A DNA stretch of 64,000 nucleotides from Oleiagrimonas sp963817755 (GTDB taxonomy: Bacteria; Pseudomonadota; Gammaproteobacteria; Xanthomonadales; Rhodanobacteraceae): positions 744,001 to 808,000 of the forward strand of contig CAWFPB010000002.1 in assembly GCA_963817755.1 (NCBI GenBank). The letters run 5' to 3'. Both the position numbers and the translations under genes were made by a program. Below are positions 27,059 to 37,333 of this stretch, piece by piece. The number at the start of each line of letters is the position of its first letter. Position 1 is the stretch's first letter. Below the pieces are notes generated by a model. That model was given only the letters and a program-made list of their open reading frames with translations. It was not told the origin of the DNA and made no database searches.

Positions 27059-28426
27059 TCAGGCGACCGCGCGCTCGATGCCCTCGATGGCCACGTCGAC
27101 CAGATGGTCGATCTCGCCTTCGGTGACCACGTAGGGCGGCATGAAGTAGACCACGTTGCCCAGCGGGCGCAGCAGGCACTCGCGGGTCAGTCCGTGCAGG
27201 TACACGCGCATGCCGCGGCGTTCGGCGGACGGGAACGGCGCGCGCGTGGCCTTGTCGCGGACCAGCTCGACGGCCGCGATCATGCCGGTCTGGCGCACGG
27301 CGGCCACATTCGGATGATCGCGCAGCGGCGCCAGGCGCGCGGCCAGGTGCGCGGCCAGGCGGCGGTTGTTCTCCAGCACCGGCTCGTCGGCGAAGATCGC
27401 CAGCGTCTCCAGCGCTACGCGGCAGGCCAGCGGGTTACCGGTGTAGCTGTGCGAATGCAGGAAGGCCTTGCCGCTGGCGTATTCGTCGTAGAAGGCCGCG
27501 TAGACCTCGTCGGTGGTGAGCACCGCCGACAGCGCCATGGTGCCCGCGGTCAGCCCCTTGGACAGGCACATGAAATCGGGTGCCACGTCGGCCTGCTCGC
27601 AGGCGAACATGGTGCCGGTGCGGCCGAAGCCCACGGCGATCTCGTCGGCGATGAAATGCACATTGAACTCGTCGCACAGGGTGCGCAGGCCGGCCAGGTA
27701 GTCGGGGTGGTACATGCGCATGCCGCCGGCGCACTGCACCAGCGGCTCGACGATCACCGCGCAGACCTCGCCGGCGTTGCGTTCCAGCACCGCGCGCAGG
27801 TCCTCGAGTCGTCGCGCGGCGACATCGGCCGGCGTCTCGCCGGGTGCGGCGTCCCAGGTGTCGGGCGAGGGCACCAGGATCGGTTCCAGCAGCAGCGGCG
27901 CGTAGGTGGCGCGGTACAGCGCCACGTCGCTGACCGACAGCGCGCCCAGGGTTTCGCCGTGGTAGCTTCCGGTCAGCGCGATGAAGCGGGTCTTCTCGCC
28001 GTGGCCGGTATTGCGCCAGTAGTGGAAGCTCATCTTCAGCGCCACCTCGATCGCGGAGGAGCCGTTGTCGCCGTAGAACACGCGGTTGAGGCCCTCGGGC
28101 GTCACCCGCACCAGTTCCTCGGCCAGCTTCAGCGCCGGTTCGTGGGTCATGCCGGCGAAGATCACGTGTTCCAGGGTGCGCGCCTGGTCGGCCAGGGCCT
28201 CGGCGATGCGCGGATTGGCATGGCCGAACAGGTTCACCCACCAGGAACTGACGCCGTCGATATAACGATTGCCGTCGGCGTCGAAAAGCCACGCCCCTTC
28301 GCCGCGCACGATGGGTACCATGGGGATGGTTTCATGGTCGTGCATCTGGGTGCACGGGTGCCACACGTGACGCAGGTCGCGCGCCGCCAGGGCGGCATTG
28401 CCGGAGAGTCTCTTGGAGTCGTTCAT
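27059..28426 (-). CDS. bioA: BioA, adenosylmethionine-8-amino-7-oxononanoate aminotransferase
   Basis: A class III PLP aminotransferase of about 455 residues, the length of BioA. It carries HVWHPCTQM near the N-terminus, SSWWVNLFGHANP (the BioA-type Trp-Trp pair), GSYHGETLGALS, FIADEIAVGFGRTG with the PLP Asp, and the Schiff-base Lys in CLSKGLTAG. BioA makes 7,8-diaminopelargonic acid in biotin synthesis, with SAM as amino donor. No other bio gene is nearby. Start uncertain among ATGs at 28438, 28435 and 28426; I chose 28426 because the GGCGAGG upstream is too close to the first two. It is divergent from gspN. Confidence 0.92.
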   Translation of the reverse strand: MNDSKRLSGNAALAARDLRHVWHPCTQMHDHETIPMVPIVRGEGAWLFDADGNRYIDGVSSWWVNLFGHANPRIAEALADQARTLEHVIFAGMTHEPALKLAEELVRVTPEGLNRVFYGDNGSSAIEVALKMSFHYWRNTGHGEKTRFIALTGSYHGETLGALSVSDVALYRATYAPLLLEPILVPSPDTWDAAPGETPADVAARRLEDLRAVLERNAGEVCAVIVEPLVQCAGGMRMYHPDYLAGLRTLCDEFNVHFIADEIAVGFGRTGTMFACEQADVAPDFMCLSKGLTAGTMALSAVLTTDEVYAAFYDEYASGKAFLHSHSYTGNPLACRVALETLAIFADEPVLENNRRLAAHLAARLAPLRDHPNVAAVRQTGMIAAVELVRDKATRAPFPSAERRGMRVYLHGLTRECLLRPLGNVVYFMPPYVVTEGEIDHLVDVAIEGIERAVA

Positions 28427-28492
28427 GCCTGACATCATCCTCGCCCCGCGCGCTTGTACTCAAGCGGCTGACTATGGCAAGGAGGCCGGCCG

Positions 28493-29254
28493 ATGAAGCG
28501 GGTCGTGACCGCCGTGCTGCTGGTCCTGCTGCTGGCCCTGGTGCTGCTGGCCGGCTTCTTTCCCGCAGCCTGGGCCTGGGACCTGGTGCAGGGCCGGGTC
28601 TCGGGCGTGCATGTGGACAGCGTGCACGGCAGCGTGTGGAACGGTCGTGCCGATGGCGTGGTCTATGCCGGCCTGCCGCTGGGTCGTGTGCACTGGTCCC
28701 TCTCGCGCGCTGCGTTGCTCGGTCGCCCGGACCTGCACCTGAACGTGCAGGGCCAACTGGTGCACGGCAGCGGGCAGTTCCTCCGCCAAGGCGACGCGTT
28801 GACCGGCCGGCACCTGAATTTCACGGTCGACGCCGGGCGCGTGCCGGTCTCGGTGGGCTCGCCGGGCCTGCGGCCGCGCGGCGAATTGGTGTTCGACATC
28901 GATCGCCTGGAGATCCGGGGCAACTGGCCGCGGCGGTTGATTGGCGAGGTCGTCTGGCACCATGCCGCGCTCGACGGAAGTCGGGGCCTGGTGCCGCTGG
29001 GCGAACTGCATGCGCAGCTGCACGAACATGCCGGAGCCGTCCTGGAAGCGAAGCTTTCCGATGCCGGCGGCCCGCTGTCCCTGTCCGGTACCGTGCAGGC
29101 ATCGACGCTGGGCTGGCGCGTGGATGCGGACCTGCGCGCGCGCAACGGCGACCCGGTACTGCGCCGCACGCTGGCGCAGCTGGGCCGGCCGGAGGCGGAC
29201 GGCACCTTGCACCTGAAACGACAGGGCGGACTGATGATGGGAGCGCAACCTTGA
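28493..29254 (+). CDS. gspN: GspN-like type II secretion protein N
   Basis: A 253-residue protein with an N-terminal membrane anchor (VVTAVLLVLLLALVLLAGFF) and then FPAAWAWDLVQG, the start typical of T2SS protein N, with GSVWNGRADGV. The rest is a periplasmic beta-rich domain like that of AsmA/TamB relatives. GspN is an accessory inner-membrane part of type II secretion. No other T2SS gene is in the window. Its stop overlaps the TTG start of the next gene (TTGA), so the two are coupled. Confidence 0.75.
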   Translation: MKRVVTAVLLVLLLALVLLAGFFPAAWAWDLVQGRVSGVHVDSVHGSVWNGRADGVVYAGLPLGRVHWSLSRAALLGRPDLHLNVQGQLVHGSGQFLRQGDALTGRHLNFTVDAGRVPVSVGSPGLRPRGELVFDIDRLEIRGNWPRRLIGEVVWHHAALDGSRGLVPLGELHAQLHEHAGAVLEAKLSDAGGPLSLSGTVQASTLGWRVDADLRARNGDPVLRRTLAQLGRPEADGTLHLKRQGGLMMGAQP

Positions 29255-30042
29255 ACGAGAACATGTCCCTGGATGCGGCGATGGCCGCCGCGCGCGAGGC
29301 CGCGCAGGCCGCCGCCGAGGTGATCGTGCATTACTGGCGCCACGGTGCGGACGTCGAGCGCAAGAGCGACGACACCCCGGTGACCGTGGCTGACCGCGAG
29401 GCCGAGAAGGCCATCCGCAACATCATCGCGACGCGCTTCCCGGACCACGCCTTCTTCGGCGAGGAGTTCGGGCGCCAGGGCGACGCCGACAGTGAGTTCC
29501 TGTGGCTGGTCGACCCGCTGGACGGCACCAAGAGCTTCGTGCGGCGCACGCCGTTCCTGTCCACCCAGATCGCCCTGATGCACCAGGGCCGGCTGGTGCT
29601 GGGCGTGTCCTCGGCGCCGATCTTCGGCGAGACCATGTGGGCCTGCGTGGGCGGCGGCGCCTTCGTCGACGGCGAGCCGGTGCACGTGGCCGCCACCGAA
29701 GAGCTTTCGCAGGCGTCGGTGTCCACCGGCAACATCGCCAGCCTGACCGCCGACGCGCGCTGGGACGCGCTGGGTGCCCTGATCCGCGACAGCAATCGCA
29801 TCCGCGGCTACGGCGATTTCTGCCACTACCACCTGCTGGCGCGCGGCGGCCTGGACGTGGTGATCGAATCGGACGTGAACATCCTCGACATCGCCGCGCT
29901 GGCGGTCATCGTGCGCGAGGCCGGCGGCGTGTTCAGCGACCTGGAAGGCCACGAGATCGGCCTGGACACCACCAGCGTGCTGGCCGCGGTGCCGGCGCTG
30001 CACGGCGAAGTGCTGGAGCGGATGGCCAGGGCGAGGGGCTAG
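29251..30042 (+). CDS. inositol-monophosphatase-family phosphatase, HisN-like
   Basis: About 263 residues from TTG 29251, overlapping the gspN stop, or 259 from ATG 29263 (MSLDAAMAAAREAAQ). It has the metal motif WLVDPLDGTKSF, the upstream Glu of GEEFGR, and the second metal Asp in ESDVNILDIAALAVIVREAG. Sequences of this type often serve as histidinol-phosphatase (HisN) where the classical enzyme is absent, but inositol phosphates or PAP are possible substrates; cysQ, from the same superfamily, lies 1.1 kb downstream. Substrate not decidable from sequence alone. Confidence 0.8.
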   Translation: MNENMSLDAAMAAAREAAQAAAEVIVHYWRHGADVERKSDDTPVTVADREAEKAIRNIIATRFPDHAFFGEEFGRQGDADSEFLWLVDPLDGTKSFVRRTPFLSTQIALMHQGRLVLGVSSAPIFGETMWACVGGGAFVDGEPVHVAATEELSQASVSTGNIASLTADARWDALGALIRDSNRIRGYGDFCHYHLLARGGLDVVIESDVNILDIAALAVIVREAGGVFSDLEGHEIGLDTTSVLAAVPALHGEVLERMARARG

Positions 30043-30180
30043 GGGCGAAACCAGGAGGCACCGCGCGGACCGAGGGGATCCGGCTTCGATACGGGTGCGC
30101 CGTGGGATGCCTGAAGAGGTCGACCCTCGTCCCCGGCCCCCATCACTTCACCTGCAACGTGCACCGCGTACAATGCCCCG

Positions 30181-30738
30181 ATGGCCCGCAAGTACCCGAT
30201 CATCCACGACACCCGCAAGGTCGAACACAGCCGCTTCCTGCACATCGAGGAGGTGGACCTGGAATTCTCCAACGGCGAACGGCGCACCCACGAGCGGCTG
30301 CTGAGCTCCGGCCTGGGCGCGGTGATCATCGTGCCCATGCGCGACGACGAGACCGTGTTGCTGGTGCGCGAGTACGGGGTCGGCCTGGACCACTACGAGC
30401 TGGGCCTGCCCAAGGGCCGCATGGACCGCGACGAGGGCGTGGAACAGGCGGCCAACCGCGAGCTCAAGGAGGAAGCCGGCTACGGTGCGCGCAAGCTCAA
30501 GCACATCGGCTCGCTGTCGCTGTCGCCGGCCTACATGACCCACGTGACCAACGTGGTGCTGGCGCGCGACCTGTATCCCGAGTCGCTGCCCGGCGATGAA
30601 CCCGAGCCGCTGGAAGTGGTGCCGTGGAAGATGTCCGAGCTGCACCTGCTGCTGGCCCGCGAGGACGTGACCGAAGGCCGCACCATCGCCGCCCTGTTCA
30701 TGGCCCGCGAATACCTGGCCGGTCGCTACCATCCCTGA
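30181..30738 (+). CDS. nudE: NudE, ADP compounds hydrolase (Nudix)
   Basis: A 185-residue Nudix enzyme with a complete box GLPKGRMDRDEGVEQAANRE followed by LKEEAGYG. The N-terminus (IIHDTRKVEHSRFLHIEEVD) and the VVPWKMSEL and REDVTEGRTIAALFM segments match NudE, which hydrolyses ADP-ribose, NADH and Ap3A. It lies first in a run of small genes on the + strand (nudE, TIGR03067-like, cysQ, mazG), spaced by 10, overlap and 13 bases, so probably one operon of nucleotide housekeeping. Confidence 0.88.
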   Translation: MARKYPIIHDTRKVEHSRFLHIEEVDLEFSNGERRTHERLLSSGLGAVIIVPMRDDETVLLVREYGVGLDHYELGLPKGRMDRDEGVEQAANRELKEEAGYGARKLKHIGSLSLSPAYMTHVTNVVLARDLYPESLPGDEPEPLEVVPWKMSELHLLLAREDVTEGRTIAALFMAREYLAGRYHP

Positions 30739-30748
30739 AGGAACAAGC

Positions 30749-31174
30749 ATGATCGATGACACGTGCCCGGAACCGGGCGATGCCATGGCCCGCGAGGTCG
30801 AACGGCTGCAGGGCACTTGGCAGCAGACCCATTGCGAGGCCGGGGGCGTGGTGGCACCGGAGGAAGACTACGGCAGCCATCCCTTTACCCGCTTCGAAGG
30901 CCACCGCTTCGTGGTCACGCGCGAAGACGGTGACGTCGTGATCGAGGGCACCTTCGTGCTCGATCCCACGGTCACGCCCAAGACCATCGACTGGACCGAC
31001 ACCGCAGGCGCCGATGCCGGCAAGACGTTCCCGGCCATCTACGAGCTCGAGGGCGATCGCCTGGTCTTCTGCGCTGCCGACGAGAACCTGCCACGTCCGG
31101 CGCGCCTGGATCGGACCGCGAAGGGCCAGGTGATCCGTGTGCATGAACGCGTGGACACGGAGGTGGCGGCATGA
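30749..31174 (+). CDS. TIGR03067-type small protein of unknown function
   Basis: A 141-residue soluble protein with GGAAC before ATG 30749. It shows the features of the TIGR03067 family: ERLQGTWQQTHCEAGG near the start, DPTVTPKTIDWTDTAG in the middle, and IYELEGDRLVFCAA with RPARLD near the end. These proteins form lipocalin-like barrels and are common in Planctomycetes; function unknown. Its stop overlaps the cysQ start (ATGA). Confidence 0.7.
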   Translation: MIDDTCPEPGDAMAREVERLQGTWQQTHCEAGGVVAPEEDYGSHPFTRFEGHRFVVTREDGDVVIEGTFVLDPTVTPKTIDWTDTAGADAGKTFPAIYELEGDRLVFCAADENLPRPARLDRTAKGQVIRVHERVDTEVAA

Positions 31175-31968
31175 ATGCCGACGAGCTGACCCGCGAGGTC
31201 ATCGACATCGCGCGCCGCGCGGGTGACGCCATCCTCGATGTCTACGAGCGTGATTTCGCGGTCGAACACAAGGATGACAATTCACCCCTGACCGCCGCCG
31301 ACATGGCCGCGCACCGCATCATCGTCGAGCGCCTGCGCGCCCTGACGCCGGACATCCCGGTGCTGTCGGAGGAGTCGGCCGACATCGACTGGGAAACGCG
31401 TCGTGCCTGGGACCGCTACTGGCTGGTCGATCCGCTGGACGGCACCCGCGAATTCGTCAAGCGCAACGGCGAGTTCACCGTCAACATCGCCCTGATCGAG
31501 GGTGATCGCAGTGTGATGGGCGTGGTCCAGACGCCGGTGACCGGCGACCTCTACTACGGACGCGCCGGCGAGGGCGCCTTTCGCCAGGAAACACCCGAAA
31601 GCGAGCCGCAGCGCATCCGCGTGCGCCGTGCCGCCGACCCGCTGATCGTCGCCGGCAGCCGCTCGCATGCCAGCGAGCGCCAGCAGGGACTTTTGGCGAA
31701 ACTGGGCGCGCACGAGCTGGTGCCGCGCGGCTCGTCGCTGAAGTTCTGCCTGATCGCGCGCGGCGATGCCGACCTGTACCTGCGCGCCGGCCCGACCTCC
31801 GAATGGGACACCGCCGCCGCGCACTGCGTGCTGGCCGCGGCCGGCGGCGACGTGACCCTGCTCGACGGCGAGCCGCTGCGCTACAACACCAAGGCCTCGC
31901 TACTCAATCCCGAGTTCATCGCCGTCGGCGACACCGGCGTCGACTGGGCCGGCAAGCTGGCGTCCTGA
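31171..31968 (+). CDS. cysQ: CysQ, 3'(2'),5'-bisphosphate nucleotidase
   Basis: A 265-residue inositol-monophosphatase-family enzyme. It has SEESADIDW (first metal Glu), WLVDPLDGTREFVKRNGEFT (metal Asps plus the EF-x-K-R-N-GEFT segment typical of CysQ), and the C-terminal TSEWDTAAAHCVLAAAGG. It hydrolyses pAp, the by-product of sulfate assimilation, to AMP. Translationally coupled to the preceding gene through ATGA. Confidence 0.93.
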   Translation: MNADELTREVIDIARRAGDAILDVYERDFAVEHKDDNSPLTAADMAAHRIIVERLRALTPDIPVLSEESADIDWETRRAWDRYWLVDPLDGTREFVKRNGEFTVNIALIEGDRSVMGVVQTPVTGDLYYGRAGEGAFRQETPESEPQRIRVRRAADPLIVAGSRSHASERQQGLLAKLGAHELVPRGSSLKFCLIARGDADLYLRAGPTSEWDTAAAHCVLAAAGGDVTLLDGEPLRYNTKASLLNPEFIAVGDTGVDWAGKLAS

Positions 31969-31981
31969 GGCGGGCTTCGGC

Positions 31982-32785
<804 letters not shown>

Positions 32786-32789
32786 CACG

Positions 32790-32827
32790 GCGAAGGCCAC
32801 GGCATCGCCTGATGCCGCGGCCTTCGC
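32790..32827. terminator. bidirectional hairpin after mazG
   Basis: A 17-bp stem (32790-32806 with 32811-32827; 16 of 17 match), arm GCGAAGGCCACGGCATC, loop GCCT, between convergent genes. There is no long T-tract on either side. Confidence 0.7.
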
Positions 32828-32842
32828 ATTCCGCAACGAGCC

Positions 32843-33349
32843 TTAGCGGTTCGGGCCCGGCCCGCGACCCATGCCCCGCGCCGGCATTGCGTTCAGGCGC
32901 TTGAGGTTCTCGTCCAGGCTCTTGCGCAGCGTGGCGATGGCCGCGCCGGTATCGCGCGGACGCGCCTGCAGGCGGGCCAGTTCCCGGTACACGTAGTTGC
33001 GCACCATCGGGTTCTGGGTCTTGCCCAGGACTTCCTTGTACAGGCCCTCCAGCGGGCGGATCTTGCCGTCCATGATGTACAGGCGCGAGATCTGGCGCAG
33101 GTCACCGATGACCGCGCCGGCGGGACCGTGGTGGCGGCCCATTCCGTGATACTTGCCGCCGTGCATGCCGCTACGCATGCCCTGGCGGGCATCCATCCGC
33201 TGCATGCGGCCGGCACCGCGCATCGGCATCGGGGCGGACTGGGTGGAGGGCATCGGCGCGGGCGTGGACGGGGCGTTCTGGGCCAGGGCCAGGCCACCGC
33301 CAGCGATCAGGGTGGCGGCGAGGGCGGAAAGCAGGAGCTTGCGTTGCAT
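32843..33349 (-). CDS. exported Met/Gly/Pro-rich small protein, unknown function
   Basis: A 168-residue protein. ATG 33349 is preferred because GAGG lies 8 bases upstream and it gives a signal peptide (MQRKLLLSALAATLIAGGGL, cut after ALA). A low-complexity stretch rich in Met, Gly, Pro and His follows (about 25-75, including GGKYHGMGRHHGPAG), then a helical part with PLEGLYKEVLGKTQNPMVRN and a tail of GMGRGPGPNR. The Met/His-rich segment could bind metal, for example copper, but this is a guess. No family recognised. Confidence 0.6.
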   Translation of the reverse strand: MQRKLLLSALAATLIAGGGLALAQNAPSTPAPMPSTQSAPMPMRGAGRMQRMDARQGMRSGMHGGKYHGMGRHHGPAGAVIGDLRQISRLYIMDGKIRPLEGLYKEVLGKTQNPMVRNYVYRELARLQARPRDTGAAIATLRKSLDENLKRLNAMPARGMGRGPGPNR

Positions 33350-33419
33350 GGCGCGTACCTCGTTCGGGGGTGTGCCCATGGAAACGCGCACACCCGGCAT
33401 TGGTTGACAGCGGTTGGTC

Positions 33420-35901
33420 TCAGCCGCGCCGCAGCAGGGCCAGCGGCGAGGTGCGGATCACCCGCCGGGTGCCGGCCAGGCCCACCAGCATCACGCCCAG
33501 CGCGGCCAGCCCCGAGGTGACCAGCAGCGGTACCAGCGGCGGCAGGTAGCCGTCGATATGGAACACCTGCCTTGCCAGTCCGATGCCGGCGCCGGCAGCG
33601 CCCAGCGCGGCGGTGGCGCCCGCGATCAGGCCCAGCAGCGCGAATTCGCAGGCGGCAGCCACGCGCAATTGCGACTTGTGTGCGCCCAGGGTGCGCAGCA
33701 ATGCGGCCTCGTTCTCGCGTTCGCGGGCGCTGGAGGCCAGTGCCGCGATGAGCACCAGGACCCCGGCCAGCAAGCTGAAGCCGAGCACCCAGCGCACCGC
33801 GGTGCTGACCCGGTCGATGATGCCGCGCACGCGGTCGAGCAGGGCGTTGACGTCGATCAGGCTGAGATTGGGGTAGTCGCGCGAGAGCTTTGCCAGGCGG
33901 TCGGACTGCGCGCGCGGCAGGTAGAAGCTGGAAATCCAGGTGTGCGGCAGGGCGCCGGCATGCGCGGCATCCAGCAGCAGGAAGAAGTTGACCTTGAACG
34001 AGCTCCAGTCGACCTTGCGCACGCTCGACACCGTGGTCTTCAGCGTGGCCTGGCCGACCTGGAAGGTCATGTGATCACCGGGGTGAAGGTCGAACATGCG
34101 GCTCCAGCGCTCGTCGATCGAGACCATCGGCTTGTCCGGCTTGGCGCCTTGCCAGGTGCCGGCCACCACCGCATTGGCCGGCGGCAGGTCCGCGGTCCAG
34201 GACAGGCGCAGCTGGCGGTCGGCCCAGCGCTTGGCGTCCGGGTCCTGGAGGGTCTGCTGGTCCACCGGCGTGCCCTTGATCGACACCAGCTTGCCCACGG
34301 CCAGGGGCAGCATGTTCAGTCCCTGGGCATGCAGCGAGTTGAGGTCATGCTCGAACCCGGCGCGCTGGTCGGTCTGCAGGTTGAGCACGAACCAGTTGGG
34401 CGTGTCGGCGGGTAGTTCGTTGCGCCAGCCCTGCAGCAGCGAGGGCGCGATCACGCCCAGCAGCAGCAGCGCGGTCAGACCCAGCGACAGCGCCGTGGCC
34501 TGGATCAGGCTCAGGCTGCGGCGGCGCGCCAGCGCGGCCAGTCCCAGGCGCAGGCCCGGGTGCGCGCCCGGCGCGATGCGCCGTGCCAGCCACAGCAGCG
34601 CCAGCGCCAGCAGCACCGCGACCGCGACCACCCCGAACAGGCTGGCGGCCAGGATCGACGCCCATGCGCGCGCTGCCGCTCTGCAGGGCGATCAGCGCCA
34701 CCGCGACCAGCACGGGCAGCAGGTACAGCACGTCGAAGCGACGCGCGCGTCGCGTCACGCTGCGGCGGAACACCGCCACCGGCGCCACCTCGGCCAGCCG
34801 CGCCAGCGGCGGCAGGGCGAACCCGGCCAGCACCGCCAGGCCCATGGCCGCGGCGGCCGCCACCGGCATCAGGGGCAGGGCGGTCGGCACGCGCGTGAGC
34901 AGGTCGCCGGCCAGGTGCCAGGCCAGCTGCGCCAGGCCCAGCGCCAGGGCCGCGCCGGCCAGCAGCGCCGGCACGGCCAGGGCCAGCAGGGTGCTCGCCA
35001 GCAGGCCGAGCACGCGTCGTCGCGGCGTGCCCAGCGCGCGCATCAGGGCGACCTCGTCGGTCTTGCGGCGCGCGTAGCGCTGGGCGGCCAGGGCGATGGC
35101 CACGCCGGCCAGCAGCGCGGCGAGCAGCGCGGTCAGGTTGAGGAACGCACTGGCGCGATCGAAGGCCTGGCGCATGCGCTGGCGCGTGGTTTCGGGGGTG
35201 ATCAGGCGCTGGCCCTTGCCCAGTTGCGGGCGGATCTTCTTCACGAACGCCTGTACCGCGGTTGGTGCGCCGGCGACCAGCAGGTCGTGGCCGGCGCGGC
35301 TGCCCACGCCGAGCAGGCCGGCGGCGCGCGCGTCGGCCAGGTTCATCACCGCGCGCGGCGCGATGGTCACCAGCTGGCCGCCGTCGGGCAGGGCGTCCAG
35401 CTGCCCGGCCACGCGCAGGTCCTGGCCGCCCAGCTGCACGCCCTGCCCGATGGCCAGGTGCATGTCGATCAGTGCGCGGTGGTCGAGGTAGACCGTGCCG
35501 CGGGCCGGCCCGTGTACGTTGCGCACCGTGCCCTGCGCATCGCGAACCTTCAGGCTGCCACGCAGCGGATAGGCCCCGTCGACGGCGGTGACGTCAAGTA
35601 GCTGGTTGTGGCTGCCGGCGAAGGCGACGCTGGGGAAAGTGGCATCGCGGCTGATGGCCAGGCCCAGCGATTGCGCCGTGGAGGCCCAGGCTTCGGGCAG
35701 CGGCGAGGAGGCGTGGATGCCGACATCGCCGCCGATCAGTTCGGCGGCGCTGGCGCTGATGCCGTGCTCGACGCGCGTGGACAGCGTGGCCACCACGCCC
35801 AGCGCGGCCACCGCCAGCACCAGGGCTGCGCCCAGGGTGCGCAACTCCGGCAGCCGCCATTCGCGGCGCAGGGTGCGCAGGGCCAGCCGCAGCAGGTTCA
35901 T
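33420..35901 (-). pseudogene. FtsX-family ABC permease (YbbP-like), frame broken near 34670
   Basis: The start ATG 35901 gives MNLLRLALRTLRREWRLPEL and the first FtsX helix, a large periplasmic domain and helices up to LYLLPVLVAVALIALQSGSA. There, within the GC repeat at 34665-34673, one extra base shifts the frame; the continuation (VVAVAVLLALALLWLARR, then the second half with a periplasmic domain and FSLLAGVLVLIAALASSARERENEAALLRTLG) ends at 33420. Joined, about 826 residues, similar to E. coli YbbP (804). It overlaps the ATPase gene start-to-stop (4 bases) and forms with it an exporter next to tesA, as ybbP-ybbA-tesA in E. coli. Role: probably lipid or lipoprotein traffic; not established. 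Confidence 0.82.
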
Positions 35902-36584
35902 GCCGGCGCCCTCAGCCGTCCGGCCTCCAGTTCGGTCACGTGCATGCAGTGCCCGGCCAGGCTGGTGTCGTGGGTGACCAGCACCAGGGTGGTGGCGTGG
36001 CTGCGGTTGAGTTCGAACAGCAGCTCGCAAACCTTGTCGCCGGTGTTTCGGTCGAGGTTGCCGGTAGGCTCGTCGGCGAACAGGATGCGCGGCCCGTGCA
36101 CGAAGGCGCGCGCCAGCGCCACGCGCTGCTGCTCGCCGCCCGACAGCTGGTGCGGGTAGTGGCCGCGGCGGTCGGCCAGGCCCACGGCCTCCAGCGCCTG
36201 GCGGGCCCGCGGGCGGGCATCGCCGGCACCTTCCAGCTCCAGCGGCAGCATGACGTTCTCTTCGGCGGTCAGCGCCGGCATCAGGTGGAAGGACTGGAAC
36301 ACGAAGCCGACCAGCCGCCGGCGCAGCGCGGCACGGGTCTCCTCGTCGCTGTCGTGCAGGGGATGCCCGTCGAGGTAGATTTCCCCGCCGCTGGGGGTGT
36401 CCAGGCCGGCCAGCAGGCCCAGCAGGGTGGTTTTGCCCGAGCCCGAGGCACCGACGATCGCCAGGCTGTCGCCGTGGGCCACGCGCAGGCTGACGCTTTG
36501 GAGAATGTCGATGCGCCCGGCCGGACCGATCACATGCTTGCTAACATCGCGGGCATCGAGCGCCACCGAATCGGATTGCGTCAT
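35898..36584 (-). CDS. ybbA: ABC transporter ATPase of the FtsX/LolD type (YbbA-like)
   Basis: A 228-residue MacB/LolD-type ATPase: Walker A GASGSGKTT, signature LSGGEQQRVALARAF, Walker B ILFADEPTGNLD, H-loop VLVTHD. The start is ATG 36584 (MTQSDSVALDARDVSKHV). Its start codon lies on the opposite strand to, and overlaps, the tesA start (bases 36582-36585 read CATG), so both genes share a single divergent start point. Its partner permease follows at once. Confidence 0.9.
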   Translation of the reverse strand: MTQSDSVALDARDVSKHVIGPAGRIDILQSVSLRVAHGDSLAIVGASGSGKTTLLGLLAGLDTPSGGEIYLDGHPLHDSDEETRAALRRRLVGFVFQSFHLMPALTAEENVMLPLELEGAGDARPRARQALEAVGLADRRGHYPHQLSGGEQQRVALARAFVHGPRILFADEPTGNLDRNTGDKVCELLFELNRSHATTLVLVTHDTSLAGHCMHVTELEAGRLRAPA

Positions 36585-37248
36585 GCGTCGTGTTCCCGTG
36601 TTGTTGTTGCTGTGGATGGTGTTGTACGCGGCCGCCGGGCCGTCGGTTGCACGTGCGCCGAGTGCACGCACGGTGCTGGTGCTGGGCGATTCATTGTCCG
36701 CCGCCCACAATATCGCCACCGACCAGGGCTGGGTCCACCTGCTCGAGGGGCGCTTGAAGGATATGCGGCCACCCTGGCGCGTCGTCAATGCCAGCATCAG
36801 CGGCGAGACCAGCCTGACCGGGCGCAATCGCCTGCCGGACCTGCTCAAGCAGTATCGTCCCTGCATCGTGGTCCTGGAACTGGGCGCCAACGACGGCCTG
36901 CAGGGCCTGTCCATCGAGCATATGAAGGCCAACCTGGCGGCCATGATTCAAGTCAGTCAGCAGTCCGGCGCCCGCGTGCTGCTGCTGGGCATCGAGCTGC
37001 CGGTCAACTACGGGCCGCGCTACCGTGACGCGTTGCGCCAGGTCTACGTGGACCTGGCCGCGCACTACCACACCGCGCTGGTGCCGTTCCTGCTCGAGGG
37101 CGTGGCGCTCCAGCCCGAGCTGATGCAGGCCGACGGCCTGCACCCGACCGCCGCGGGCGAGCCACGCGTGCTCGAGAACGTGTGGGACAAGCTGCATCCG
37201 CTGCTGGCGCCCAGCCCGCGTCGCACCGGCAAGACCGCGGCACGCTGA
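36583..37248 (+). CDS. tesA: TesA, multifunctional acyl-CoA thioesterase I / lysophospholipase L1 (SGNH)
   Basis: A 221-residue exported SGNH hydrolase. Signal peptide about 1-24 (MRRVPVLLLLWMVLYAAAG). Block I VLGDSLSAAHN with the catalytic Ser, block II Gly in SISGETSLTG, block III GANDGLQG, and block V DGLHPTAAG with the catalytic Asp and His. It acts in the periplasm on long-chain acyl thioesters and lysophospholipids. Divergent from the YbbA-like ATPase, with overlapping start codons; therefore the ribosome sites and promoter of each gene lie inside the other gene. Confidence 0.92.
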   Translation: MRRVPVLLLLWMVLYAAAGPSVARAPSARTVLVLGDSLSAAHNIATDQGWVHLLEGRLKDMRPPWRVVNASISGETSLTGRNRLPDLLKQYRPCIVVLELGANDGLQGLSIEHMKANLAAMIQVSQQSGARVLLLGIELPVNYGPRYRDALRQVYVDLAAHYHTALVPFLLEGVALQPELMQADGLHPTAAGEPRVLENVWDKLHPLLAPSPRRTGKTAAR

Positions 37249-37282
37249 TCCGGGGGGTGTCAGGTGGGGTTGACGGCGAACC

Positions 37283-37323
37283 GTTTACGTGTGTAAATGA
37301 ACATATCGTTTACACGCGTAAAT
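37283..37323 (+). promoter_or_regulatory. two tandem BlaI-type operators before blaI
   Basis: Two near-identical 16-bp sites, GTTTACGTGTGTAAAT (37283-37298) and GTTTACACGCGTAAAT (37308-37323), 25 bases apart (about 2.4 helical turns). Each has symmetric TTTAC and GTAAA arms. Their place directly upstream of the BlaI-like repressor gene suggests autoregulation of the operon. The core differs from the classical TACAnnTGTA of bla operators. Confidence 0.7.
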
Positions 37324-37333
37324 GGAACTGTGT

